From UBA4656 sp002405525 (GTDB lineage: Bacteria; Pseudomonadota; Gammaproteobacteria; Xanthomonadales; Ahniellaceae), in assembly GCA_036723735.1 (NCBI GenBank), contig DAIMGT010000071.1, positions 1 through 20,688 on the forward strand: a DNA stretch of 20,688 nt. The letters run 5' to 3'. Below are positions 1-7,086 of the stretch, piece by piece. Positions within the stretch are counted from its first letter, which is position 1. The number at the start of each line of letters is the position of its first letter. Made by a program: the position numbers and the translations under genes. Under the pieces are notes generated by a model. The model worked only from the letters and a program-made list of their open reading frames with translations. It made no database searches and was not told the origin of the DNA.

Positions 1-65
1 CTTCAACAACCAAACGACGCGCTACGCAGCATAGATACGTACTATTTCGAGACGGGTAATAACTT

Positions 66-92
66 CGGATTCGGCGATTAGGTCCGAATCCG
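66..92 (+). terminator. Hairpin in left intergenic region, possible weak terminator
   Basis: CGGATTCGG (66-74) pairs perfectly with CCGAATCCG (84-92) around a 9-nt loop. Five bases later comes a short T run (GTTTTG, 97-102), weaker than a usual intrinsic terminator. It could end transcription of a plus-strand gene lying left of the window. The rest of 1-249 shows no credible gene; the first 60 bases are less GC-rich than the remainder. A tRNA T-arm was considered because of the GTCCGAATCC string, but arm and loop lengths do not fit. Confidence 0.3.
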
Positions 93-249
93 GGCAGTTT
101 TGCGACTCGAACGGGGGAGGCGGACGGTCACCCGCAGCGAGCGCGTGGCGGCTGGGCGCCATGCGCCTTGGTGCTGGACGACGGGCGCGCACTGGCCACG
201 CGGGCGTCCGCCGATCCATCCGTCGGGCGCCGGCCGGGGCGTATCCGGC

Positions 250-258
250 TGCTACTCT
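250..258 (+). promoter_or_regulatory. Extended -10 promoter upstream of the permease
   Basis: TGCTACTCT fits an extended -10 element (TG-N-TANNNT). No convincing -35 lies 17 bp upstream, which is common when the TG extension is present. The same TGCTANNNT form recurs upstream of folE, rho and gspC in this window. Transcription would begin near 265, exactly at an ATG that opens a 22-codon reading frame. Assignment is by motif only. Confidence 0.45.
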
Positions 259-264
259 CGGGCG

Positions 265-333
265 ATGACGGTATTGCCCGCGATCCGAATGCCTGCCCTG
301 CACGCTGCGTGGCCGATGGAGCCCCGGCGTTGA
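265..333 (+). other. Possible 22-codon leader peptide ahead of the permease
   Basis: An ATG lies 6 nt after the TACTCT box, so it would sit at or next to the 5' end of the transcript. The frame encodes 22 residues (begins MTVLPAIRMP, ends MEPRR). Its TGA at 331-333 overlaps the proposed TTG start of the permease at 330-332 (TTGA). This geometry suggests translational coupling, but such a short frame may arise by chance, and it has no run of one amino acid as classical attenuation leaders do. Confidence 0.25.
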
Positions 334-1619
334 GGGCGCCTGCCGAGGAGGCCCTGCCGCGCCGCCTTTCCGTGTGGGCGCTGTGGCTGCTTGCCATCAA
401 CGGCATGATCGGCGCGGGCATCTTCGGCGTGCCGGCGGAACTGCAGCGGCTGGCGGGTGCGGCGAGTCCGTGGATGTTCGTGCTGTGCGGGCTGCTGATC
501 GCGCCGATCGTGCTGTCGTTCGCGCGGCTGGCCAGCGGTTTCAGCGGCACGGGCGGGCCGATCCTTTACGTGGGCACGGCGTTCGGCGCGCACGCGGGCT
601 TCCAGGCGGGCTGGGCCTACTACGTGGCGCGCGGCACGGCGTATGCGGCGAACCTCAACCTGCTGGTGACGACGCTGGCGCACTGGTGGCCGGCGGCGGC
701 GGGGCCGGCGCTGCGGATCGGCCTGATGCTGGTGCTGAGCGTGGCGATGGCGTGGGTGAACGTGGTCGGTGCGCGCGCGGCGATGGGCTCGCTGGGGGTG
801 CTGACCGTGCTCAAGCTGGCGCCACTGGTGGTGCTCGCGCTGGCCGGGCTGGCACGCCTCGATGCCACGGTGTTCGCCGCTGCGGTCACGCCGCCGTCGA
901 CCTTCGACCTCGGCGCGGCGGTGCTGCTGGCGATCTACGCCTACGTCGGCTTCGAGTCCACCCTGGTACCAGCCGGCGAGGCACGCGACCCGCGCCGCGA
1001 CGTTCCGCGTGCCCTGCTGTGGGGCCTCGGCGTGGCGGCGGCGCTGTATGCGCTGGTGCAGGTCGCGGCGCAGTCGCTGCTGCCGGGACTGGTGGATTCG
1101 CAGCGCCCGCTGGTGGATGCCGGCAGCGCGCTGGCCGGCGGCGCGGGCGCGGCCTTCGTCACGCTCGGCATCGCGGCCTCGGTCGGCGGCAACATGCTGG
1201 GATCAATGTTCTCCACCGCGCGCATCTCCTACCGGCTGGCGCTGGATGGCCACCTGCCGGCGTGGTTCGGGCGCGTGGACGTACGCTACGGCACGCCGGC
1301 GAACTCGGTGTGGTTCTACGGCGCGGCCTGCTTCCTGCTCGCGGCCAGCGGCACCTTCGCCTGGCTCGCGGTGCTCAGCGTGCTGGTGCGGCTGCTGCTA
1401 TACGCCGGCTGCGTCGCGGCGCTCCCGCGCCTGCGAAGGGCCGGCGTAGCGATGCTGCCTCTGCCGGGCGGGCGCGCGATTCCGATACTGGCGCTCGCGG
1501 TCTGCGCGGCCCTGATGACCCAGGGCAGCCTCGCCGCCGTCGCAGCCACTGCGGCGCTGCTCGCGGTGGGCAGCGTGCTGTATTCGATCGCCGCGTGGGG
1601 CCGGCGCGACGCACTGTAG
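330..1619 (+). CDS. APC-family amino acid permease
   Basis: This is an inner-membrane secondary transporter of the amino acid-polyamine-organocation superfamily, predicted to import an amino acid or related amine. The product is 429 residues with about 12 hydrophobic segments. The first carries the family GAGIFGVP motif (about residues 27-34), whose unwound backbone binds substrate. A later helix reads YAYVGFEST followed by GEARDPRRDVPRAL, the usual TM6 and following loop. I chose the TTG at 330 because GGAG (318-321) lies 8 nt upstream and the remaining length suits the family. An upstream in-frame start at 168 would add residues with no membrane or domain character, and GTG 309 is another option. 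It ends 35 nt before the oxygenase gene and is probably co-transcribed with it. Substrate cannot be told from sequence. Confidence 0.88.
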   Translation: MRAPAEEALPRRLSVWALWLLAINGMIGAGIFGVPAELQRLAGAASPWMFVLCGLLIAPIVLSFARLASGFSGTGGPILYVGTAFGAHAGFQAGWAYYVARGTAYAANLNLLVTTLAHWWPAAAGPALRIGLMLVLSVAMAWVNVVGARAAMGSLGVLTVLKLAPLVVLALAGLARLDATVFAAAVTPPSTFDLGAAVLLAIYAYVGFESTLVPAGEARDPRRDVPRALLWGLGVAAALYALVQVAAQSLLPGLVDSQRPLVDAGSALAGGAGAAFVTLGIAASVGGNMLGSMFSTARISYRLALDGHLPAWFGRVDVRYGTPANSVWFYGAACFLLAASGTFAWLAVLSVLVRLLLYAGCVAALPRLRRAGVAMLPLPGGRAIPILALAVCAALMTQGSLAAVAATAALLAVGSVLYSIAAWGRRDAL

Positions 1620-1654
1620 CGGGGCTTCCGTTCCGCACTCGCTGGATTCGACCG

Positions 1655-2389
1655 ATGAGCCGCGTATTCGACCTTCCGCTCGACACCCACCGCCATGCGC
1701 TTTGCTTCTGCGGTAGCGGCGCGCGCTTCAAGCGCTGCTGCGGCAACGGGGGACCGGTTCGCCGGGCGCCACACGGTGTTCTGCTGCTGCCCGGATTTCT
1801 GGACCCAGCCATCTGCCGAGACTGGGTAGCACGGCTGGAGGCACGTCCGCGCGCCTGGATCGACGTGGTCGACCACGAGCGATCGACTGCGGATCGGATC
1901 GTGCGCCGCCCCGACCCGGCGCGGGTGACGGAGAAGATCGACCCCGGCCCGCTGCGTCAGGCGATCGACGATCTCGTGCGGCGCGCCTTCTTGCAGGTGG
2001 AGGCGCCACGGTTCGAATGCCGCCTGGCCTGGTTCGAACGGCCTACGGTCCTGCGCTACACACCGGGCGGGAAGTACGACCTGCATGCCGATGCGGAGGT
2101 CTGGGATCACGATTCTCCGCCGCGCCGAATCCTCGACCGCGACCTCAGCCTTGTGGTCTATCTCGGAGAGGATCTCAGCGGCGGCGAGTTGGCGTTCCCG
2201 AACTTCGAACGGCGGTTGCGGCCGCGAGCCGGCCTGCTGGTCGCCTTCCCGTCCGACGAGCGCTACGCGCATGCGGCACCCCCGCTCGCCAGCGGGCTGC
2301 GCCATGCGATCGTTTCGTGGGCCCACTTGGCCGGACGACCGCGGGTTTGTCCGCAGCCGCCCGACGACGCCATCCTGCTCGACGACTGA
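1655..2389 (+). CDS. SEC-C motif / prolyl-4-hydroxylase-like 2OG-Fe(II) oxygenase
   Basis: The 244-residue product is a cytoplasmic (no signal peptide) non-haem iron dioxygenase that would use 2-oxoglutarate and O2 to hydroxylate an unknown substrate. Residues 17-30 (CFCGSGARFKRCCG) form a SEC-C zinc motif, as at the C-terminus of SecA and in many small proteins. The rest is a P4Hc-type double-stranded beta-helix domain: HAD at 144-146 gives the first two iron ligands, His206 the third, and Arg216 is placed to bind the 2OG carboxylate. PGGKYDLHAD and LSGGELAFPNF are typical of this family. The ATG at 1655 has no clear Shine-Dalgarno, but the SEC-C motif begins soon after it, which supports the start. 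The substrate could be a ribosomal or translation protein, as for some bacterial P4H-like enzymes, but nothing here proves it. Confidence 0.85.
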   Translation: MSRVFDLPLDTHRHALCFCGSGARFKRCCGNGGPVRRAPHGVLLLPGFLDPAICRDWVARLEARPRAWIDVVDHERSTADRIVRRPDPARVTEKIDPGPLRQAIDDLVRRAFLQVEAPRFECRLAWFERPTVLRYTPGGKYDLHADAEVWDHDSPPRRILDRDLSLVVYLGEDLSGGELAFPNFERRLRPRAGLLVAFPSDERYAHAAPPLASGLRHAIVSWAHLAGRPRVCPQPPDDAILLDD

Positions 2390-2429
2390 CCGCCCCGCAA
2401 CGCCGGCGGGTGCGGGCATGACGGCGTGT

Positions 2430-3560
2430 TACGGCCGTCGATACGGGCATGCGGGAGTGATCGGGCGCGACGTCGGGGCAGCAGGTCGCATTCATCGGCA
2501 CGTCGAAGCAGATGTCCGATGTCCGCTGCCCGCCGAAGGGGTTGGGGCAGTGCTGCCCGCGGATCCGGTTGTCGTCCAGCACGATGGTCTCGGTGGCGCG
2601 CGCTTCGGAGCTCACCATGCCGGTCTGGCTGCTCACGACACAGGCATCCGTCAGGACGATGGCGATTTCCGGCGAGCGAGAGCCGGCGCCCGTGCGCACG
2701 CGGCGCACCAGGCCCAAGTTGGCCGTGCTGGTACCCCGACCGAGCAGGGCCGACAGCCGCACCGCACTGGAACCGGTCGGCATCAACACCGTGATCCTGC
2801 CCGGTCGCGGCGGGCCGAGGTCGCCACCGCCGGTCGCGGCCCGGGAATGGCCGGCAAGGTGGAGACGGCCCGAGGGAGTCCACCAGCAGCGTGTTGCTGC
2901 GCAGCCAGGACTCAATAGCCGTGGACCGCACCTGCGTCGCGCCGCGAACGGCCAACGACAGCAGGCACAGCAGATGCGCCCTGGGGCGTCAGGTCGCGGC
3001 CATGGGTCTGCTTTCCCTGCTCGAGATACGTTGAGGACGCCTTTGAACTGGATGACGGGCGTGGCGTCCGGGCCCAGGCCGGGCGCCCGCCAGTTCCGCC
3101 ACGCCACCATGCCTGGCCCCAAGGGGATGCCTGCGAAAGTCCGATCGGCCTGGATCGACCCGGACACCGCCCCCCCCGCGTTGCCGAGCAACATGCGATT
3201 GGGGGGCGCCTGCGGCGAGCAGGGCGGTCTCGACCGTCGTGATCTGCCGGATCGCCAGCTGGGCGGCGATCGACTGCCCGGCCATGAGCCGCCGCCGGCA
3301 CAGCATCACCTCGGGCGCCTCGCAGGCCACCGACAGGCTGATTCCGTCGAGCTGGAGCGTCTCGACCGGGCCGCTGATGATCAAGCGCCCCGAGTCGCCC
3401 CGTCCGAGGACCTCGATGCAGCGCGCGAATGCGGTGCCCGCGCGCGGGCGGCGGACAGTGGCAAACAGCGGCGGAACTCCGCGAAACGACGGTTCGAGCA
3501 GGGCTGCCTCGCACGGGCGCGGACGGGCACGGCGCTCCCGTCTTGGATCACATGCTGCAC
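2430..3560 (-). pseudogene. Decayed minus-strand gene with several frameshifts
   Basis: No intact gene spans this stretch, but a reading with strong third-position GC bias can be followed on the minus strand as it jumps frames. The run with ISGPVETLQLDGISLSVACE (before about 3205) passes to one with NRMLLGNAGGAVSGS (3205 to about 3030), then LEQGKQTHGRDLTPQG, then LAVRGATQVRSTAIES, then from about 2878 GRITVLMPTGSS through ETIVLDDNRIRGQHC to ICFDVPMNATCC. The first shift falls at a run of six C (3201-3206 on plus as G). Stops interrupt two of the frames (2989-2991 and about 2912). I do not recognise the family; phrases such as DDNRIRGQHC vaguely recall repeat-rich beta-helix-like proteins. 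The neighbours on both sides are intact, which favours real decay over poor sequence. Both ends are approximate. Confidence 0.5.
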
Positions 3561-3681
3561 GCAGCGCCATGATGGCCATGGGCGACGGGAAAGGGCGCCG
3601 CGTGCCCGACCGCGGGCGGCTGTACCGGACCGAACCGCGCGCGCCGTGCGGCGTTGCATGGCATCCGCGGCGCGCGCGGAC

Positions 3682-3687
3682 TACGAT
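3682..3687 (+). promoter_or_regulatory. -10 box placed for a leaderless transcript of the DUF4124 gene
   Basis: TACGAT is followed by exactly 6 nt and then the ATG at 3694. With the usual 6-7 nt from -10 to the start point, the mRNA would begin at or near the A of ATG. No Shine-Dalgarno lies in those 6 nt and no good -35 is visible. The same spacing is seen before gspF and before the small frame at 265. Confidence 0.4.
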
Positions 3688-3693
3688 CCGCGC

Positions 3694-4227
3694 ATGCGCC
3701 CGATGCCCCTGCTGACCCTGCTCGCCGCCGCCATCCTCGCCTTGCCCGCGTCCGCGGCGGAGAGAACCCTGTACAAATGCCGCGTCGCCGACGGCAGCCT
3801 GTCCTTCCAGGAAGCACCCTGCAGCGGTGAACCGCTGGAGGTGATCGCGATCGCGCCGGAGGCGCAGCGGGCCGCCGCCCGCACCGCGGTGACATCGGAC
3901 ACCGCCGGCTGCCGCGACCTCGCCACGCTGATCTGGCGGCTGGACGGCGCGACGACCACCTTCGACGTCTCGGCCGCCGCGCGGCGTGAACTCACCGAGC
4001 GCCGCGCCACGCTGCGCGATCGCTGCGGACTGACCCTCGACCCGTCGCCGCTGGCGGTGGACTGCGCCCTGCTGGCGGAAGCCATGCGCCTGCGCCGCGG
4101 CGACGCGACCGCCATGGACGAGGCCGCGCACGCGCGCATCGCCACCCAGCACGGCGAGCGCTGCAGCGACGCTGCGATCAACGCCGATCTCGACCGCGCG
4201 CTGCGCCGGCTGGAAGACGGGCGATGA
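3694..4227 (+). CDS. Secreted DUF4124-domain protein
   Basis: The 177-residue product begins with a signal peptide (MRPMPLLTLL..., cleavage likely after ALPASA, near residues 21-22), so it is exported to the periplasm. Next comes a short DUF4124 domain: YKCRVADGSLSFQEAPCSGE (about 27-46), with the paired cysteines and aromatic residues of that family. The remaining part is mainly helical and charged with further cysteines (CRDL, DRCG, DCALL, ERCSD), suggesting disulphides. DUF4124 has no known biochemical function. The ATG at 3694 is chosen because the signal peptide begins there; ATG 3703 is a second choice. An open frame running far upstream is antisense to the decayed gene. The stop overlaps the next start as ATGA, so the two exported proteins are probably translated together. 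Confidence 0.82.
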   Translation: MRPMPLLTLLAAAILALPASAAERTLYKCRVADGSLSFQEAPCSGEPLEVIAIAPEAQRAAARTAVTSDTAGCRDLATLIWRLDGATTTFDVSAAARRELTERRATLRDRCGLTLDPSPLAVDCALLAEAMRLRRGDATAMDEAAHARIATQHGERCSDAAINADLDRALRRLEDGR

Positions 4228-5990
4228 ACACGCCACTGCGCGCGGTCGCGCTGCTGCTGGGCGCACTCTTCCTGGCCCCGGCCTTCGCCGACGGGGCCGA
4301 CGCGGCGCTGCGCGCCTTGTACGAGCGGGAATGGACCTGGCGACTCGCGCAGTTCCCGCTGCTCGCCACGTCGACCGGGGAACATCGGCACGACGACCGG
4401 CTCGGCATGGTCGACGAGGCCGCCCAGCGGGCGCGGCGCGCGTACTGGGAAGGCGTGCTGCGCGAGCTCGACGCGATCGACGCCAGCGCGCTGTCGCCAG
4501 CAGCGAAGGTCGATTACGCGATCTTCCGCGCCCAGGTGGAGAGTTCGGCCGAGAACATCCGCCTCGGCGGCCACCGCATGCCGCTGAACTCCGATTCGGC
4601 CTTCTGGTCCGACCTCGCCTTCCTGCCGCGCCTGCACCCGTTCCGCGATGCGGGCGACTTCGAGCGCTACATCGCGCGCCTGCGCGCGGTGCCGGCGTAC
4701 TTCGAGCAGCAGATCGACCTCCTGCGGGAGGGCCTGCGCCGCAGCCAGACCGTGCCACGGGTGACGCTGGAGGGGCGCGAGGCCTCGATCGCCGCGCAGG
4801 TGAAAGTCGACGACGTCGAGGCCAGCCCGTTCTACGCCCCGCTGCGACGGCTGCCGGCATCGATCGGCGCCGAGGACGCTGCGCGCCTGCGCGCGGATGC
4901 GGCCACCGCGATCCGCAATTCGGTCGCACCGGCCTACGCGAAGCTGCTGGTATTCGTGCGCGACACCTACATCCCCGGCGCGCGCACCACGCTGGCGGCG
5001 ACCGCGCTGCCCGCCGGCAAAGCCTACTACCGGCGGCAGATCATCGACTTCGTCACCGAGGACCTCGACCCGCGCGAGATCCACGCCACCGGGCTGGCCG
5101 AGGTCGCGCGCCTGCGCGCGGCGATGCAGGCGATCATCGACGAGATCGGCTTCGAGGGCGACTACGCGGCGTTCCTGCAGCACCTGCGCACCGACCCGCG
5201 CTACTACGCGAAGTCGCCCGACGAGCTGCTGGCGCAGGCGGCGTGGATCGCCAAGCGCGCCGACGGCGCGCTGCCGCGGTTCTTCGGCCGCCTGCCGCGC
5301 CGGCCCTACGGCGTGCAGGCGGTGCCGGAGGCGATCGCGCCGTACTACACGGCCGGCCGCTACGTGCCCGCGTCCGAGGGTTCGACCGAACCGGGCTGGT
5401 ACTGGGTCAACACTTACGGCCTGCCGGGCCGGCCGCTGTACACCCTGCCCGCGCTGACCCTGCACGAGGCCGTGCCTGGCCACCACCTGCAGATCGCGCT
5501 GGCCGCCGAGTCGGGCGAGCAGCCGCCGTTCCGCCGGTACTCCTACATCTCGGCCTATGGCGAGGGCTGGGCGCTGTATGCGGAGGAACTCGGCCACGAG
5601 ATGGGCATCTACCGCACCGCGCACGAACGCTTCGGCCAGCTCACCTACGCGATGTGGCGCGCCAACCGGCTGGTGGTGGACACCGGCGTGCATGCGCTCG
5701 GCTGGTCGCGCGAGCGCGCCATCGCCTACATGACGGAGAACACCGCGCTCAGCGAGCACGAGATCCGCACCGAGGTCGACCGCTACATCTCCTGGCCCGG
5801 GCAGGCGCTGTCGTACTATCTCGGCATGCTGCGCATCCAGGCACTGCGCGCGGAAGCCGAGCGCGAACTCGGCCCGCGCTTCGACCTTCGCGCCTTCCAC
5901 GACGCGGTGCTGGAAACAGGTTCCGTGCCGCTGCCCGTGCTGTCCGACCACGTGCGCGGCTGGATCGCCGCGCGCAAGGCCACCGATTGA
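4224..5990 (+). CDS. DUF885 family exported putative metallopeptidase
   Basis: The 588-residue product starts with a clear signal peptide (hydrophobic LLLGALFLAPAFA, cleavage near residue 22). It matches the DUF885 family in length and motifs. HEAVPGHH at residues 414-421 fits the family's HExxPGHH-like signature, where the histidines and Glu415 would bind zinc and act in catalysis, and YGEGWALYAEELG (445-457) supplies a further conserved glutamate. It is expected to act in the periplasm or at the cell surface, possibly on peptides; the substrate is unknown and activity is inferred from the motif. The start overlaps the DUF4124 stop (ATGA), so it is probably translationally coupled and shares that gene's promoter. 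All key residues are present and no frame damage is seen. Confidence 0.85.
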   Translation: MNTPLRAVALLLGALFLAPAFADGADAALRALYEREWTWRLAQFPLLATSTGEHRHDDRLGMVDEAAQRARRAYWEGVLRELDAIDASALSPAAKVDYAIFRAQVESSAENIRLGGHRMPLNSDSAFWSDLAFLPRLHPFRDAGDFERYIARLRAVPAYFEQQIDLLREGLRRSQTVPRVTLEGREASIAAQVKVDDVEASPFYAPLRRLPASIGAEDAARLRADAATAIRNSVAPAYAKLLVFVRDTYIPGARTTLAATALPAGKAYYRRQIIDFVTEDLDPREIHATGLAEVARLRAAMQAIIDEIGFEGDYAAFLQHLRTDPRYYAKSPDELLAQAAWIAKRADGALPRFFGRLPRRPYGVQAVPEAIAPYYTAGRYVPASEGSTEPGWYWVNTYGLPGRPLYTLPALTLHEAVPGHHLQIALAAESGEQPPFRRYSYISAYGEGWALYAEELGHEMGIYRTAHERFGQLTYAMWRANRLVVDTGVHALGWSRERAIAYMTENTALSEHEIRTEVDRYISWPGQALSYYLGMLRIQALRAEAERELGPRFDLRAFHDAVLETGSVPLPVLSDHVRGWIAARKATD

Positions 5991-6019
5991 CCCACCGCAA
6001 CGCTGCGTGCACGCCGGGT

Positions 6020-6028
6020 TGCTATCGT
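6020..6028 (+). promoter_or_regulatory. Extended -10 promoter for folE
   Basis: TGCTATCGT matches TG-N-TANNNT, about 28 bp before the folE ATG. Transcription would start near 6035, giving a short leader that includes the GGAG ribosome-binding site at 6047-6050. A TTGACC at 5987-5992 looks like a -35, but lies about 30 bp upstream, too far to work with this box. Confidence 0.45.
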
Positions 6029-6056
6029 GCGCGGGTCGAGCCTGCCGGAGTGCGCC

Positions 6057-6668
6057 ATGAAACCGAGTCCCAACAGCCCGCCGGACGCACCGGTCACCCG
6101 CGAACAGGCCGAGGACGCCGTGCGCACCCTGCTGCGCTGGGCCGGCGACGATCCGGCGCGCGAAGGACTGATCGACACGCCCAAGCGCGTGGTCGAGGCC
6201 TATGGCGAGTGGTTCGCCGGCTACAAGGACGACCCGACCGAGTACCTGCGCCGAACCTTCGAGGAGGTCGAAGGCTACGACGAGATGATCGTGCTGCGCG
6301 ACATCGAGTACGAAAGCCACTGCGAGCACCACATGGCGCCGATCATCGGCCGCGTGCACGTGGGTTACCTGCCCGACCGCTGGGTGGTGGGCATCTCCAA
6401 GCTGGCGCGCGTGGTCGAGGTCTACGCCAAGCGCTTCCAGGTGCAGGAGAAGATGACCGCGCAGATCGCGCAGGCGATCCAGGACGTGCTCAAGCCGCGC
6501 GGCGTGGCGGTGGTAGTGGAGGGGGTCCACGAGTGCATGACCACGCGCGGCGTTCACAAGCGCGGCGTGTCGATGGTCACCTCCAGCATGCTCGGCACGT
6601 TCCGCGAGGATGCGCGCACGCGCAGCGAGTTCCTGACCTGGGTAGGGATCACCACCAGCCGGCGCTGA
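6057..6668 (+). CDS. folE: GTP cyclohydrolase I (FolE)
   Basis: The enzyme converts GTP to 7,8-dihydroneopterin triphosphate and formate, the first step of tetrahydrofolate synthesis, in the cytoplasm. The 203-residue length is typical. Zinc ligands are visible: Cys89 and His92 in SHCEHHMAP and Cys160 in HECMTTRGV. Other family hallmarks are DTPKRVVEAY near the N-terminus, YLPDRWVVGISKLARVVEVYAKRFQVQE in the middle, and the C-terminal RSEFLTW. The ATG at 6057 has GGAG six bases upstream, which decides the start; an in-frame GTG at 6027 lies inside the -10 box and is unlikely. It is a single gene, facing the DUF2798 and rho genes convergently, with a large inverted repeat in the gap. Confidence 0.97.
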   Translation: MKPSPNSPPDAPVTREQAEDAVRTLLRWAGDDPAREGLIDTPKRVVEAYGEWFAGYKDDPTEYLRRTFEEVEGYDEMIVLRDIEYESHCEHHMAPIIGRVHVGYLPDRWVVGISKLARVVEVYAKRFQVQEKMTAQIAQAIQDVLKPRGVAVVVEGVHECMTTRGVHKRGVSMVTSSMLGTFREDARTRSEFLTWVGITTSRR

Positions 6669-6710
6669 ACCACGCCCCCAACGGCGGAGCCAACTCGCGC
6701 AGGGTGCAAC

Positions 6711-6761
6711 GAGCGCAGCGAATTGCACCGACTCGGGGTCACGGTGCAATTCGCTGCGCTC
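6711..6761. repeat. 20-bp perfect inverted repeat (REP-like), likely bidirectional terminator
   Basis: Positions 6711-6730 (GAGCGCAGCGAATTGCACCG) are the exact reverse complement of 6742-6761, around an 11-nt loop. The left arm together with bases just before it also holds a smaller nested palindrome, GGTGCAA (6703-6709) with TTGCACC (6723-6729). Units of the type GGTGCAATTCGCTGCGCTC occur as intergenic repeats in many GC-rich proteobacteria. Here it lies between the convergent folE and DUF2798 genes, where a strong stem could block transcription from both sides. No T-run follows, so Rho-dependent or processing roles are as likely as intrinsic termination. Confidence 0.75.
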
Positions 6762-6805
6762 ATCGCTCCCTACATCATGCGCGCTGCGGCGGGTCCAGGC
6801 CCGGC

Positions 6806-7036
6806 CTACGGGAGCGCGGCCATCCGCGCCACCAGCGCGCGCACGCGCGGGGCGAGCAGCAGCACCAGCGGCAAGGCCACCGGCCAGACGATGGCGAAAG
6901 AACGCAGCCAGGCATCCGGATAGCCCGCGTCGATACCACGGTTGACGGCGGCGATGGTGCCGCTCATGAGCAGCGCCATCAGGAACGACATGACCGCGGC
7001 GATGGCCAGGTTCGCGTGGCGGGCGGGGATGCGCAT
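6806..7036 (-). CDS. Small DUF2798 membrane protein
   Basis: The 76-residue product has two hydrophobic helices, about residues 10-30 (LAIAAVMSFLMALLMSG) and 46-62 (SFAIVWPVALPLVLLLA), separated by VNRGIDAGYPDAWLRS. The size, the two helices and the phrase around the loop ending in FAIVWPVA.PLVLLLAP fit the DUF2798 family of small inner-membrane proteins of unknown function. The ATG at 7036 opens just before the first helix; a weak GGACCGG lies upstream. It lies 50 nt downstream of the rho stop on the same strand and could be read through from rho. I would not infer a role from that position. Confidence 0.7.
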   Translation of the reverse strand: MRIPARHANLAIAAVMSFLMALLMSGTIAAVNRGIDAGYPDAWLRSFAIVWPVALPLVLLLAPRVRALVARMAALP

Positions 7037-7086
7037 CCGGTCCGGCGCACTGGCGACGCCCTGCCGCGGGTGCTGCGCGGTCGGCC

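Noticed and set aside
66..92. tRNA-like T-arm (GTCCGAATCC)
   Set aside because: Stem of 9 and loop of 9 do not fit a tRNA T-arm, and no anticodon or acceptor arm can be drawn.
2512..3693. Open plus-strand frame running into the DUF4124 gene (long N-terminal extension)
   Set aside because: The extension lacks protein-like composition and is antisense to the decayed minus-strand gene; the signal peptide at 3694 marks the real start.
5987..5992. TTGACC as the -35 of folE
   Set aside because: It is about 30 bp from the -10 box, too far for a working pair.
3681..6749. Minus-strand open frame of over 1000 codons
   Set aside because: It is antisense to the DUF4124 protein, DUF885 protein and folE, all with clear motifs; long shadow frames are expected at this GC content.
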